Assembly (NCBI GenBank): GCA_945861865.1
Contig: CAMAWN010000014.1
Location: forward strand, 1 to 55,244
From: Candidatus Kuenenia stuttgartensis
GTDB lineage: Bacteria > Planctomycetota > Planctomycetia > Planctomycetales > Planctomycetaceae
Length of the DNA stretch: 55,244 nucleotides
Direction: 5' to 3'
The translations under genes were made by a program, and so were the position numbers. Shown in pieces: positions 32,806 to 42,240 of this stretch (position 1 is the stretch's first letter; each line of letters opens with the position of its first letter). The notes under the pieces are model-generated. The model was not told the origin of the DNA and ran no database searches. It saw only the letters and a program-made list of their open reading frames with translations.

Positions 32806-33801
32806 ATGCCGATGCGTTTTTTGATCCCGATCGCTTTGTGTTTGATTCTGCCGGCAACCGTTCGTGCTCAGGAATGGATCGCAGTCACCACCGACCTGTT
32901 GAAGTCCGAAAAGACTGGCTTCGGCGGGCTGTGCGGTGTGGTCGTTCATCCTCCGAGCGGCGATGTCATCATCAATCTCAGCGACCGCGGTCTGTTCCGC
33001 TCGCAGGATCAGTGCCGGAGTTGGCAGCGGTTGGGTTCGGCGGAACTCAAGGGCCGCACCGAGACACCCGGCTGCCTGATGATCGACCCGCTCGGGCACA
33101 AGCGGCTCGTCTCTGCGTTGGTCTACGGCTCGCCGCTGATCGTGAATTCGGATTTGGGAGAGTCATTCACAGCCCTGTCTCCGAAATCGATCCACGTCGA
33201 TTGGTGCGCGGTCGATTGGAGCGATCCCAAGCTCCGCTTTGTGTTGACGCTCAAACATGAGTCCGGCGATTTGCTGCTGGCCTCGCGCGACGGCGGCCAG
33301 TCGTTTGACGAGATCGGCAAAGGCTATGGTCCGGCTTGGATCTTCGACAACCAGACCGCCGTTGTGGCCGAAGCGAAATCGAAAACGAACGCCAAGCCCG
33401 GACTGTTGCGCACCACCGACGCGGGCAAGACGTTTCAACGCTGTGGCGACGATTACGCTCGCGCGCTGCCACGTTTCAAAGCGGGGACGTTGTATTGGCT
33501 CGTCGCCGATGGGCTGATCGCGTCTGCCGATCAAGGACAATCGTGGAAGAAGCTCTCAGCCGTGAAGGATGGTCTCTGCGGCCCTGTGTTCGGCAAGGAC
33601 GCGCAACATCAAATCATCCTGACGCAGAGCGGCATCCGGGAATCGAAAGACGGCGGCGTCACCTGGCAGCCGACGATTCCTTTGCCCACCGCCATGAAAG
33701 GGGCCGGGAATTTGTCGTGGGTTGAGTACGACGCCCGACACGACATCCTCTACGTGATGAAGATGGGATCGGAGCTGTTTCAATGGCGACGAGGTCAGTG
33801 A
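32806..33801 (+). CDS. Secreted BNR/sialidase-like beta-propeller protein
   Basis: The protein has 331 residues from ATG at 32806, with TTGGAG ten bases upstream. The signal peptide is RFLIPIALCLILPATVRAQ. Repeated Asp-box-like turns are visible: SDRGLFRSQDQCRSW, SRDGGQSFDEIG, TTDAGKTFQRCG, SADQGQSWKKL and SKDGGVTWQPT. These S-x-D-x-G-x-x-W/F turns mark sialidase/VPS10-type propellers. No sialidase catalytic arginine triad is recognised, so a binding role is more likely. It starts 17 bases after the PQQ gene and closes the same-strand run. Confidence 0.75.
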   Translation: MPMRFLIPIALCLILPATVRAQEWIAVTTDLLKSEKTGFGGLCGVVVHPPSGDVIINLSDRGLFRSQDQCRSWQRLGSAELKGRTETPGCLMIDPLGHKRLVSALVYGSPLIVNSDLGESFTALSPKSIHVDWCAVDWSDPKLRFVLTLKHESGDLLLASRDGGQSFDEIGKGYGPAWIFDNQTAVVAEAKSKTNAKPGLLRTTDAGKTFQRCGDDYARALPRFKAGTLYWLVADGLIASADQGQSWKKLSAVKDGLCGPVFGKDAQHQIILTQSGIRESKDGGVTWQPTIPLPTAMKGAGNLSWVEYDARHDILYVMKMGSELFQWRRGQ

Positions 33802-33832
33802 GTCGCCCCGATGGATTTCCAGAGGCCAGCCG

Positions 33833-34234
33833 TTACTCAGCGATGACCGCGACGGCTTCGATTTCGATGAGCCAATCGGGGCCAACAAGAGCCGAGACGC
33901 CGACGAGCGTGCTGGCAGGCGGATGCTCGGCCCAGACGTAGCGGCTGCGGACTTCGCGGATGATCGGGACGTGCTCCGGCTTGAGTCCCACGACGAAGAG
34001 ACTGGTCTTCACGACGTTACGAAACGTCGCACCGACGGCCGCCAAAGCGAGTTCGATGTTGTGGAATGCCTGCTCGGTTTGTGCTTTGAGGTCGCCGCGG
34101 CCCACGACTTCGCCCCGCTCGTTGATTCCGACTTGTCCCGAAATGTGAATCGTCTTGCCGCCGCTTGCGCTGACGACGTGTGTCCAACCAAACGTCGGGC
34201 ACAACTGCGGCGGATTGAGGAATTCGATGTTCAT
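33833..34234 (-). CDS. RidA/YjgF family protein
   Basis: The protein has 133 residues from the ATG before NIEFLN. THVVSASGGKTIHISGQVGI and GDLKAQTEQAFHNIELALAA followed by VVKTSLFVV and PASTLVGVSALVGPDWLIEIEAVAV match the RidA fold. The Arg that normally sits in the R-P-A-R active-site phrase is not present: the equivalent is HPPASTLVGV. Typical RidA members deaminate reactive enamines or imines; because the arginine is missing, this one may belong to a RidA subfamily with another function. It is downstream of and on the same strand as the metallo-beta-lactamase gene. Confidence 0.85.
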   Translation of the reverse strand: MNIEFLNPPQLCPTFGWTHVVSASGGKTIHISGQVGINERGEVVGRGDLKAQTEQAFHNIELALAAVGATFRNVVKTSLFVVGLKPEHVPIIREVRSRYVWAEHPPASTLVGVSALVGPDWLIEIEAVAVIAE

Positions 34235-34288
34235 GTCGGCAGCTCTCACGAAAATGTGCAGCGGTTCTCCGTCTCTGCTGGGGATCGG

Positions 34289-35134
34289 TCATTTGTCCGA
34301 CTTCATCTCCGCTTGCTCTTTGAGCGTTTTTCGGAACGCCTTTTCTTTCAGCTCGACGTAGTCCCGATAGCCTTGTGGATCGATGAACGGATTCTTGTCG
34401 GCCCCCTTCAGGCGTGCGTGTTTGGCGAGCATGCCGTAGTACTCGCCGTGTGCTCCGAGGAAGATGTCACAGGGGAGCGACTTCAAAACCTCGAACGTCT
34501 TGGCGAAATCTCCGGCGATGCTCGGGTAGTCCTGGTTGTCGACCAGTCGGTATCCGGGATTCACGTTGGGGCTGCCGATGACGACGACGTGATAATTTGT
34601 GCCGCCGTCTTTCGCGGTCCAGGTCCAAGTCGTGCAGCCGCGCGTGTGGCCGGGAGTCAGCCGAGCGATCAATGTTGTGCCGCCGAGTTTGACTTCTTCG
34701 CGGTCTTTCAGGACTCGATCGACCTCGCAGACTGGCCAGCGGTCATTGGGATAGAAGTACTGCCCGATTCCGCCGGAAGCGATGACGTTGTCGTCACCGC
34801 GCATGACGAGGATTTTGGCTCCGGTCAACTCCTTCAGCAACGCATGACCGGCAACGTGGTCGGAATGGGCGTGACTTTCCAAAATGATTTTGACGTCGTG
34901 CATTTTGAAGCCGAGCGACTCGACCGAGGCGCGAATCAGCGGGACGGTTTCCTCAAAACCGCTGTTGATCAGGATGTGTCCTTCGGGCGTCTCGATCAGA
35001 TAAATCGCCAGCGCCTTCGAGCCGACGTAGTAAACATTGCCGACGATGCGGTGCGCCGGAAACGCTTCATCGGCGATCGCTGAGCCGCTCGCGGCAAGCA
35101 GGATCACGATCAGTTTCAACAATCGATTGGTCAT
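34289..35134 (-). CDS. Secreted metallo-beta-lactamase fold protein, subclass B3-like
   Basis: The protein has 281 residues with a signal peptide (residues 1-21). Zinc ligands are complete: His88, His90, Asp92 and His93 in SHAHSDHVAG, His163 in TPGHTRGCTTW, and His229 in LGAHGEYYGM. The HxHxDH, PGHT and third-His spacing, plus the mature length, match subclass B3. Close relatives may include enzymes that hydrolyse beta-lactams, but the family also contains proteins with other hydrolase roles, so activity cannot be asserted. It is followed by RidA; upstream on the same strand is DUF1501, separated by a perfect palindrome. Confidence 0.82.
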   Translation of the reverse strand: MTNRLLKLIVILLAASGSAIADEAFPAHRIVGNVYYVGSKALAIYLIETPEGHILINSGFEETVPLIRASVESLGFKMHDVKIILESHAHSDHVAGHALLKELTGAKILVMRGDDNVIASGGIGQYFYPNDRWPVCEVDRVLKDREEVKLGGTTLIARLTPGHTRGCTTWTWTAKDGGTNYHVVVIGSPNVNPGYRLVDNQDYPSIAGDFAKTFEVLKSLPCDIFLGAHGEYYGMLAKHARLKGADKNPFIDPQGYRDYVELKEKAFRKTLKEQAEMKSDK

Positions 35135-35150
35135 GGAAGCTCAGGTCCGT

Positions 35151-35218
35151 CGTAGCCACGTTCGCCAGAACGTGGAGTGTGTTGCCGATTCGCCCACGTT
35201 CTGGCGAACGTGGCTACG
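35151..35218. repeat. Perfect 25-base-arm inverted repeat
   Basis: Arms at 35151-35175 and 35194-35218 are exact reverse complements, beginning CGTAGCCACGTTCGCCAGAA. The loop is 18 bases. A degenerate copy lies at 31408-31473. It lies between the DUF1501 gene and the B3-type gene on the minus strand and may limit transcription from one to the other. Confidence 0.8.
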
Positions 35219-35232
35219 GATTGATTCCGCAA

Positions 35233-36663
35233 CTAGCCAATCAACTCCGGCAGCGGTCGGTGATCGCCGACGAGGTATTGTGGGCGGCCGGCGCGGTCGG
35301 TGAATTGCGTCGTCGCGACGTCGATGCCGAGCCGCTGGTACAGTGAGGCGAAGACGTCGCGGAAGTGAACCGGGCGAGTCAGCGGCTCCTCGCCCCAGCG
35401 CGTGGTTGAGCCAAGCACTTGGCCGTGACGCATTCCGCCGCCGGCCACGAGCGCACTGCAAACTCGCGGCCAATGGTCGCGGCCGGCATTTTGATTGATC
35501 TTCGGAGTGCGGCCGAACTCACCCCAGACAACGACGGCGATGTCATCCAGCAAACCGCGCTCGTCGAGATCTTCGATCAAAGCCGACAGCCCCAGATCAA
35601 GCAGCGGCAAGGCTCCGCGAGCTTCGTTGAAGATGTCCTTGTGCCAGTCCCAGTTGTAGTCCCCTTTGAGCATCCGCCCGAACGGATACCGGCAGAAAGC
35701 GAGCGTGACACAGCGAGCACCCGCTTCGATCGCTCGGCGAGCCAACAGGAACTGATCAAGAAACGTCTTGCCGTCACGTTCGTTGGGGTACGCTCGGTTC
35801 AGGCCGTATCGGCCGCGAGTGGCGGCGTCTTCGCGGCTGAGGTCGAGCGCCTCGGCGAGTCGCGGTGACGTGAGCACCTCGAACGCTTGCCGATGAAACT
35901 CGTCGATGCCATCCGTCGGGCCGCTTTGATCGACCTCCCGACGGAAGCGATCGAAGCTGGTCAACAACGCTCGGCGGTCGAACACGCGATTGAGCGTCGT
36001 ACCGTTGAGCTGAATGTTTCGCCGATCAACCGCCTCGACCTCGAACCCCGCATGAGCCGATCCCAGGTAGCCGGGCTGCGTCGGCGGTGTGCGGAGAATG
36101 AATCGCGCGTCGGGAGTGATCGGCGTCAGATCGACGGCAGGCGGAACTCCGGGGACTCGCGCGCCGAGTTGCTTGGAAAGGATCGACCCCATCGACGGCC
36201 AGTCACCCGGCGGATATCCCGCGATGATTGGGGACGATTCCATCGCCGGATGCGACTCCCAACCGGTCGAGCACCAATGCGTGTTGTGATCATCACGGAA
36301 TCCAACCAGTGAGCGGATAATCGTCAATTTGTCAGCGATGCCGGCCAATCGCGGCAACAGCTCGCAGATCTCGACTCCTGGTTGATTCGTCGCAATCGGC
36401 TGGAACTCGCCACGGATTTCGGCGGGAGCGTCCGGCTTCAAATCCAGCGAGTCCAAATGAGTCGGTCCACCGGGCAACAGGACCATGATGATCCCTTTGG
36501 CCACTCGCGGGGAATTCAAAGACCGACCGGCGGCACTCTCCGATTCCGCTCGCAGGATTTCCGGCAGAGCTAGCCCGCCCAACGCCAGCCCGCCGACTTG
36601 CAGGCAACTCCGGCGGGACAGACCGTCGCAAAACCGCGACTCCGATCCGAGAATGGTCAGCAT
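35233..36663 (-). CDS. DUF1501 family protein
   Basis: The protein has 476 residues. The Tat-like leader is LSRRSCLQVGGLALGGLALP. IIMVLLPGGPTHLDSLDLKP, DNHNTHW-like RDDHNTHWCSTGW, VVVWGEFGRTPKINQNAG and GRDHWPRVCSALVAGGGM are standard DUF1501 markers. It resembles the copy at 8540 more than the copy at 29944 in the GRDHWP and closing segments. No cytochrome gene lies next to it. Function is unknown. It is the upstream gene of the minus-strand cluster DUF1501, B3-type hydrolase, RidA. Confidence 0.87.
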   Translation of the reverse strand: MLTILGSESRFCDGLSRRSCLQVGGLALGGLALPEILRAESESAAGRSLNSPRVAKGIIMVLLPGGPTHLDSLDLKPDAPAEIRGEFQPIATNQPGVEICELLPRLAGIADKLTIIRSLVGFRDDHNTHWCSTGWESHPAMESSPIIAGYPPGDWPSMGSILSKQLGARVPGVPPAVDLTPITPDARFILRTPPTQPGYLGSAHAGFEVEAVDRRNIQLNGTTLNRVFDRRALLTSFDRFRREVDQSGPTDGIDEFHRQAFEVLTSPRLAEALDLSREDAATRGRYGLNRAYPNERDGKTFLDQFLLARRAIEAGARCVTLAFCRYPFGRMLKGDYNWDWHKDIFNEARGALPLLDLGLSALIEDLDERGLLDDIAVVVWGEFGRTPKINQNAGRDHWPRVCSALVAGGGMRHGQVLGSTTRWGEEPLTRPVHFRDVFASLYQRLGIDVATTQFTDRAGRPQYLVGDHRPLPELIG

Positions 36664-36880
36664 GGTCGAAACCCCTCGTGACCGACGAACGCATCAGACG
36701 TCGCCAACGTATCGAGGTTGGCCGGGTCTCGCAATGTCTTCGTCTCTTGTGATGCCCTCCCCGCTGCGATGCATCCGAAGTCGCCCCGAGCATCCGCCGA
36801 CAACTTCGGCCACGCCACCAGGATCGTTGCCAAGCCAGCATCGTCATCGACTAAGATCGCGTCCACGTCATCCCGCACGC
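36664..36880 (-). pseudogene. Possible decayed C-terminus of a tyrosine-recombinase-like protein
   Basis: The minus-strand frame encodes DDDAGLATILVAWPKLSADA, which resembles the LxxLVxAWPxLP-type tail often seen at the end of planctomycete integrases (recalled pattern). The rest is not recognisable and there is no catalytic Arg-His-Tyr region. The remainder of this 319-base spacer (to 36982) shows no gene; a G8 run occurs at about 36932. Confidence 0.3.
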
Positions 36881-36982
36881 CAGATTGCGCGCCGCTTTCA
36901 CCATCGAACGTGGCTTTTCCCGTGGTTTCATGGGGGGGGAATCGAATCCCTCCGGGCGTGCTTCACTGAAGAGGACTTTGCG

Positions 36983-38023
36983 ATGCCTCGGTTGCACGTG
37001 ATTGTTTGGTTGTTGAACGCTCTCTTTTGTTTGAGCTTCGCGGCCGAGGTGGCCACAGCTGACGAACCGCAGTTCGCCGAAGTACCGGAACTCGCCAACA
37101 TCGAATTCGCGCCGGCCAAAAACGAAGACGCCGTGCCAGAGCACTTCCGGCTGAAGCCGCATCGTTTCGAAGCGGAAGCGGAACTGCTGCGCGAGCGCGG
37201 TTCACTGCGGACGTTCGCTGTGACGTTCCCTTCGCCGGTCGAGACCGTCGTGCTGGAGAACAACACCGTCCACGCCGAATACTTTCAGCCGGCCGGGCCG
37301 GGACCATTTTCAGGTGTTGTCGTGCTGCACATCCTGGGGGGCGAGTTCCCACTCTCCCAAACGGTGGCGAGCGCACTGGCTCGCGCGCAAGTGGCCGCGC
37401 TGTTCGTCAAGATGCCGTACTACGGTGAACGGCGAAGTCAGGAGTCGCCGCGACGCATGATCTCGCGCAACCCGCGCGAGACGGCCGAAAGCATGCGACA
37501 AGCTGTGCTCGACATTCGCCGCGCGGGAGCCTGGCTGGCGGCTCGGCCGGAGGTGGACAAGGAACGGCTGGGGGTGACGGGCATCAGCTTGGGAGGCATC
37601 ATGTCCGCGCTCTCGGCGGCGGGCGAGCCGCGGTTCCGCAAAGTCGCGATCTATCTCGGCGGCGGAAAGCTCGGCGAGAATCTGTGGGGCATGGAGCATC
37701 GTGACGCCGACGCCTTTCGCGCCGAATGGCTCAAAGCGGGCGAATCGCGCGAGTCTTTTCTCAAGGCGTTGGAACCAGTCGATCCGGCGACGCACGGCCG
37801 GTTGCTCAAAGACCGCGACGTGCTGATGGTCAACGCCAAGACGGACGAGATTATCCCGCACGCGGCCACGATGGCGTTGTGGGATTCGATTGGCACGAAG
37901 CCGGAATTGGTGTGGCTCGACGCCGGCCACATCACCGCCGCCGCGTACCTGCCCGGCGAGATGGTCCGCCTGCAAAAGTTCTTCACCGCCTGGAAGCCGC
38001 AAAGTAGACCGGCCACTCCGTGA
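36983..38023 (+). CDS. Secreted alpha/beta hydrolase
   Basis: The protein has 346 residues from ATG at 36983. Signal peptide: VIVWLLNALFCLSFAAEVATA. The hydrolase fold is shown by VVVLHILGG (oxyanion region), MPYYGERR, the nucleophile elbow in VTGISLGGIMSAL, the acid in NAKTDEIIPH and the catalytic His in LDAGHITAA. It is of the dienelactone-hydrolase/acetyl-xylan-esterase style; its substrate is not known. The last residues (QSRPATP) are encoded by an interspersed palindrome that also includes the stop codon. Convergent with the DUF4177-like gene. Confidence 0.78.
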   Translation: MPRLHVIVWLLNALFCLSFAAEVATADEPQFAEVPELANIEFAPAKNEDAVPEHFRLKPHRFEAEAELLRERGSLRTFAVTFPSPVETVVLENNTVHAEYFQPAGPGPFSGVVVLHILGGEFPLSQTVASALARAQVAALFVKMPYYGERRSQESPRRMISRNPRETAESMRQAVLDIRRAGAWLAARPEVDKERLGVTGISLGGIMSALSAAGEPRFRKVAIYLGGGKLGENLWGMEHRDADAFRAEWLKAGESRESFLKALEPVDPATHGRLLKDRDVLMVNAKTDEIIPHAATMALWDSIGTKPELVWLDAGHITAAAYLPGEMVRLQKFFTAWKPQSRPATP

Positions 38024-38055
38024 CCGGAGGTCGAGTCACGGAGTGAATCGTCTAC
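38004..38055. terminator. Nested inverted repeat at convergent gene ends
   Basis: Outer arms GTAGAC/GTCTAC (38004-38009 and 38050-38055) enclose CACTCCGTGAC/GTCACGGAGTG (38014-38024 and 38035-38045). It covers the stop codons of both the hydrolase (38021-38023) and the small gene (38052-38054). It could stop transcription from both sides, and looks like an inserted repeat rather than a classic T-tailed terminator. Confidence 0.6.
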
Positions 38056-38336
38056 TTCAGCGATCGCCGCGCGGTGACTTGGAAGTTCGTCACCTTCAGC
38101 TTGGTCGCGCCGTCTTGTTCGAGCACCGTGTCGCCCCGTTCGACGGCGAACACTTCCCACCGATCACCGCCCCACTCGTTGAGTCGCTGCGACAGCAACG
38201 CAGGCTCGACCGCCTCAGAGCGATATTCCCAGCGTGGCGGTGTCGCGGTGGTGTCGGACTGCGCCGGCCGGCCGAAATACGTCAACGCGAACACAAACGC
38301 GACAAACAGACCAACGAAAGACCAGAGACGATTCAT
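38052..38336 (-). CDS. Small membrane-anchored DUF4177-like protein
   Basis: The protein has 94 residues from ATG at 38334-38336. An N-terminal transmembrane helix (SFVGLFVAFVFALTYFG) precedes a small domain with WEYRSEAVEP, LSQRLNEWGGDRWEVFAVERG and a final basic strand. The WEY...LN..G...WE... pattern resembles DUF4177 proteins. Function is not known. It is downstream of purB by 32 bases on the same strand, so it may share its transcript. Confidence 0.6.
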   Translation of the reverse strand: MNRLWSFVGLFVAFVFALTYFGRPAQSDTTATPPRWEYRSEAVEPALLSQRLNEWGGDRWEVFAVERGDTVLEQDGATKLKVTNFQVTARRSLK

Positions 38337-38368
38337 GTCAAATGTTCCTAGCAAATGAGGACCGCAAC

Positions 38369-39799
38369 TCAAACGCGGAGTTGCTCGGGAGGTGGACCAC
38401 CGAGATCGCCGTAACGCTGGCGAATCGGCTCGATGATGTCGGCCAGAAATGTATCGACCTGCTCCGGAGCACGGCCGACGAACCGTCGGGCGTCGAGAGC
38501 ATTGCCGAGATCAACCGCCGCGAACGCCGCGTCTGTCTTCAATCGATCGAGCAAGTCGTTGGCACGACCAAATTCTTTGACTTGCTGAGCGGCCGCCTGG
38601 CTGTGAACTCGAATCCGTTCGTGAAGTTCCTGGCGATCACCGCCGGCTTGGACTCCGGCCATCAGGATTTCTTCAGTCGCCATGAACGGCAACTCCTCGT
38701 CGAGATGCTTTTCGATGACCTTCGGGTACACGACCAAACCATCGACGATATTTCGGTACAAGATCAAGACCGCGTCGATCGCCAGGAACGCCTGCGGCAA
38801 GACGAGCCGGCGATTCGCACTGTCGTCGAGCGTCCGTTCGAGCCACTGCGTCGCGACCGTCTGAGCGAGATTCGCCGGCAAGTTCATCGCAAACCGGGAC
38901 AGCGAGCACATCCGCTCAGATCGCATGGGGTTCCGCTTGTAGGCCATCGCGGACGATCCGATCTGCTGCTTCTCGAACGGCTCTTCGAGTTCCTTGCGGC
39001 TTTGCAGAATGCGAATGTCGGTCCCGGCCTTGTGAGCGCTCTGCCCGATGCCGCCGAGCACTTCGAGCACCTGCGCATCGACCTTCCGCGAGTACGTTTG
39101 CCCGGTCACCGCGTAGGCGGCCTCAAATCCCATCTTGGCCGAGACACGGCGATCGAGTTCTTCAATCTTGGCATGATCTCCATGGAACAGCGTCATGAAC
39201 GATGCCTGTGTGCCGGTCGTTCCCTTCACGCCTCGGCACTTCAGCGACGCGAGCCGATAATCGATCTCCGCCAAATCGAGCACAAGGTCGTAACACCACA
39301 ACGTCGCGCGCTTGCCGACCGTCGTCGGCTGAGCCGGCTGCAAGTGTGTGAAACCGAGACACGGCAGGTCGCGATACTTCGCCGCGAATGTCGCCAATTC
39401 GTCAATGACCGCCACGAGCTTCGCTTGGATCAACTGCAACGCTTCTCGCATCAAGATTAAGTCGGTGTTGTCCGTGACGTAGCAGCTTGTCGCACCGAGA
39501 TGAATGATCCCGCGTGCCGACGGACAGCGATCGCCGTAAGCGTGGACGTGAGCCATCACATCGTGCCGCAGTTCACGCTCGTACTTTGCGGCGAGCGTGA
39601 AGTCGATGTCGTCTGTCGCTGATTTCAAATCAGAAATTTGAGCTTCCGAGATTTCGATCCCGAGTTCTCGTTCGGCCTCGGCGAGCGCAACCCACAGCCG
39701 TCGCCACGTTGAGTGCTTGCGTTGCTCGGACCACAACTCGGCCATCGGCTTCGAGGCATAACGCCTGATGAGCGGATTTTCGTAAACGTCGTGACTCAC
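38369..39799 (-). CDS. purB: Adenylosuccinate lyase
   Basis: The protein has 476 residues, starting at GTG 39797-39799 before [15 protein letters not shown]. It belongs to the fumarase/aspartase superfamily: signature [47 protein letters not shown] and [12 protein letters not shown]. The long form with SHDVYENPL and [10 protein letters not shown] resembles the eukaryote-like PurB group. It cleaves adenylosuccinate and SAICAR in purine synthesis. Nothing else in this window belongs to that pathway. Confidence 0.95.
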   Translation of the reverse strand: MSHDVYENPLIRRYASKPMAELWSEQRKHSTWRRLWVALAEAERELGIEISEAQISDLKSATDDIDFTLAAKYERELRHDVMAHVHAYGDRCPSARGIIHLGATSCYVTDNTDLILMREALQLIQAKLVAVIDELATFAAKYRDLPCLGFTHLQPAQPTTVGKRATLWCYDLVLDLAEIDYRLASLKCRGVKGTTGTQASFMTLFHGDHAKIEELDRRVSAKMGFEAAYAVTGQTYSRKVDAQVLEVLGGIGQSAHKAGTDIRILQSRKELEEPFEKQQIGSSAMAYKRNPMRSERMCSLSRFAMNLPANLAQTVATQWLERTLDDSANRRLVLPQAFLAIDAVLILYRNIVDGLVVYPKVIEKHLDEELPFMATEEILMAGVQAGGDRQELHERIRVHSQAAAQQVKEFGRANDLLDRLKTDAAFAAVDLGNALDARRFVGRAPEQVDTFLADIIEPIRQRYGDLGGPPPEQLRV

Positions 39800-39829
39800 A
39801 GGGACTCGCTTTCCATCGGAGTAAAGACC

Positions 39830-39942
39830 GCCGTACCGAGACCGTCAGGGAGCCGCCTGCGACGCGTGAGAGTCGGGCCACTCCCTGGCGATCGCGGTAC
39901 GGCACGCAACCTACGTTTCCGACGCGTCGCTTGCAAACGTAG
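39830..39942. repeat. Two palindromic elements in the purB-peroxidase spacer
   Basis: GCCGTACCGAGACCGTCAGGGAG (39830-39852), written here as arms of under 20 bases GCCGTACCG and CAGGGAG, pairs with CTCCCTG and CGGTACGGC at 39881-39903. A second hairpin uses CTACGTTT (39911-39918) and AAACGTAG (39935-39942). The rest of this divergent 186-base spacer should hold promoters, but I cannot assign them. Confidence 0.6.
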
Positions 39943-39985
39943 CTCACCGGGTTAATGTCACCGCCCCCGCTGAAGGAGTCACGCC

Positions 39986-40999
<1,014 letters not shown>

Positions 41000-41085
41000 A
41001 TTCCGAAGTGGAAGGGCGGAAGTCGGAATGAACTCCGCTCTGACAGTTCCCACTTCCGCCCGCCGAATTCCGACTTACTCCAACC
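41000..41085. repeat. Imperfect inverted/duplicated repeat after the peroxidase gene
   Basis: GGGCGGAAGTCGGAAT on the left side is related to the reverse complement of CACTTCCGCCCGCCGAATTC on the right. The pairing is partly rearranged, so it is not a simple hairpin. It lies in the 100-base spacer before the propeller gene and may attenuate read-through. Confidence 0.45.
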
Positions 41086-41099
41086 AAAAGGAATTTCTC

Positions 41100-42119
41100 A
41101 TGATTCGATCAATGGCGTTTTTGTTGTGTGGTTCGATCGCTCTGACGGCGGTCGCTCAGGATGCGAAGCCGACGGCGGTGCTCAGCGGCATCGACAATCC
41201 GTGCGGCATCGCGGTGCAGGGGGCGACCGGGCATATCTTCATTGCGGCTCACAGCGGTGTACACCGCTTCGATCCGAAGAGCGGCAAGGCTCACGTTGAG
41301 ATCAGCGGGTTTCCGACCGACATCTACGGCAAGGGGCCGAAGTACAACGTCGGGCCGCTCGGCTTGGCGTTTTGGGATGACGAGCACTTGATCGTCGGCG
41401 ACGGCAGCCGGCCGGACGGCGACGAGTTGGTCCGCATCTTCAAAGTCGGCAAGGACGCGGTTCACAAAGATCACGAGCCGATCAAAGAGGGCGCCGCCGT
41501 TGCGACGCTCGGGCCGATCAAGGCCAGCGAAGAATCCGCCAAGGGGGAAGGCAACTTCTACGGAGTCGCCTCGAACGGCAAGTCGATCTTCATCACCTGC
41601 AACGGCGACGACACCAAAGGCTGGATCGCGAAGAGCACCGCCGCCAACGGCAAGCCGGGTGCGTTGAAGTTGTCGATTGCCACCAAAGTCGCCACCGAAG
41701 TCGATGCTCCGGTGCCGGTCATCTTCTCGTTGGACGGCAAGGATCTCGTTGTCGGCCAAATGGGCGAGGTCTCGACTCCGCCGGGTGACAGCCTGCTGTC
41801 GATCTACGATCCGGAAACTGGCAAGCTCAAGAAGAACTACAAGACCGGCCTGAACGACATCGCCGGCCTGGCCTACAGCCCGAAGACCAAGAAGCTGTAC
41901 GCGACCGATTACTCGTGGAGCGATCCGAAAGCGGGCGGCCTGTTCCGCTTGGACATCGACGGCGACGCGATCAAGGCGGTGAAGATCGCCAGCCTCGACA
42001 AGCCGACCGCGCTGGCGTTCGACAAGTCGGGCGTGCTGTACGTCGCGGTGTTCGGCACCGTTCCCGAAGGGAGCGACAAGCCAGCAGGATCACTCGTGAA
42101 GTTTGACTCCGGCCTGTAG
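41100..42119 (+). CDS. Secreted beta-propeller (NHL/SMP-30-like) protein
   Basis: The protein has 339 residues from ATG at 41100, with AAAGGA about eight bases before. Signal peptide: SMAFLLCGSIALTAVAQ. Repeats of the form D-N/P-x-G-I-A and G-L-A-F/Y recur: IDNPCGIAVQGATGHIFIAA, VGPLGLAFWDDEHLIVGDG, FYGVASNGKSIFITCNGDD and IAGLAYSPKTKKLYATDYS, ending LDKPTALAFDKSGVLYVAV. This is a six-blade NHL-type propeller. No enzyme residues are recognised. It follows the peroxidase gene on the same strand, and a strong terminator closes the pair. Confidence 0.72.
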   Translation: MIRSMAFLLCGSIALTAVAQDAKPTAVLSGIDNPCGIAVQGATGHIFIAAHSGVHRFDPKSGKAHVEISGFPTDIYGKGPKYNVGPLGLAFWDDEHLIVGDGSRPDGDELVRIFKVGKDAVHKDHEPIKEGAAVATLGPIKASEESAKGEGNFYGVASNGKSIFITCNGDDTKGWIAKSTAANGKPGALKLSIATKVATEVDAPVPVIFSLDGKDLVVGQMGEVSTPPGDSLLSIYDPETGKLKKNYKTGLNDIAGLAYSPKTKKLYATDYSWSDPKAGGLFRLDIDGDAIKAVKIASLDKPTALAFDKSGVLYVAVFGTVPEGSDKPAGSLVKFDSGL

Positions 42120-42142
42120 CGCTTCCGGCCGAGGTCAATGCG

Positions 42143-42176
42143 GCCTCTGGCGATCGTCGATCGCCAGAGGCTTTTT
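42143..42176 (+). terminator. Strong rho-independent terminator
   Basis: GCCTCTGGCGATC (42143-42155) and GATCGCCAGAGGC (42159-42171) form a perfect 13-bp stem with a 3-base loop, followed by TTTTT. It comes 24 bases after the propeller gene stop and should end the peroxidase-propeller transcript. Confidence 0.9.
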
Positions 42177-42240
42177 CCTGCGCGAAAATATTTTCGGCAA
42201 GCGGAGGGTATCAACCCCCCGCTCGCCTTAAGGTGTCATC

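Noticed and set aside
33833..35134. Beta-lactam resistance cassette
   Set aside because: Only one B3-type gene is present, with no integron, transposon or regulator; the palindrome nearby is a dispersed chromosomal repeat.
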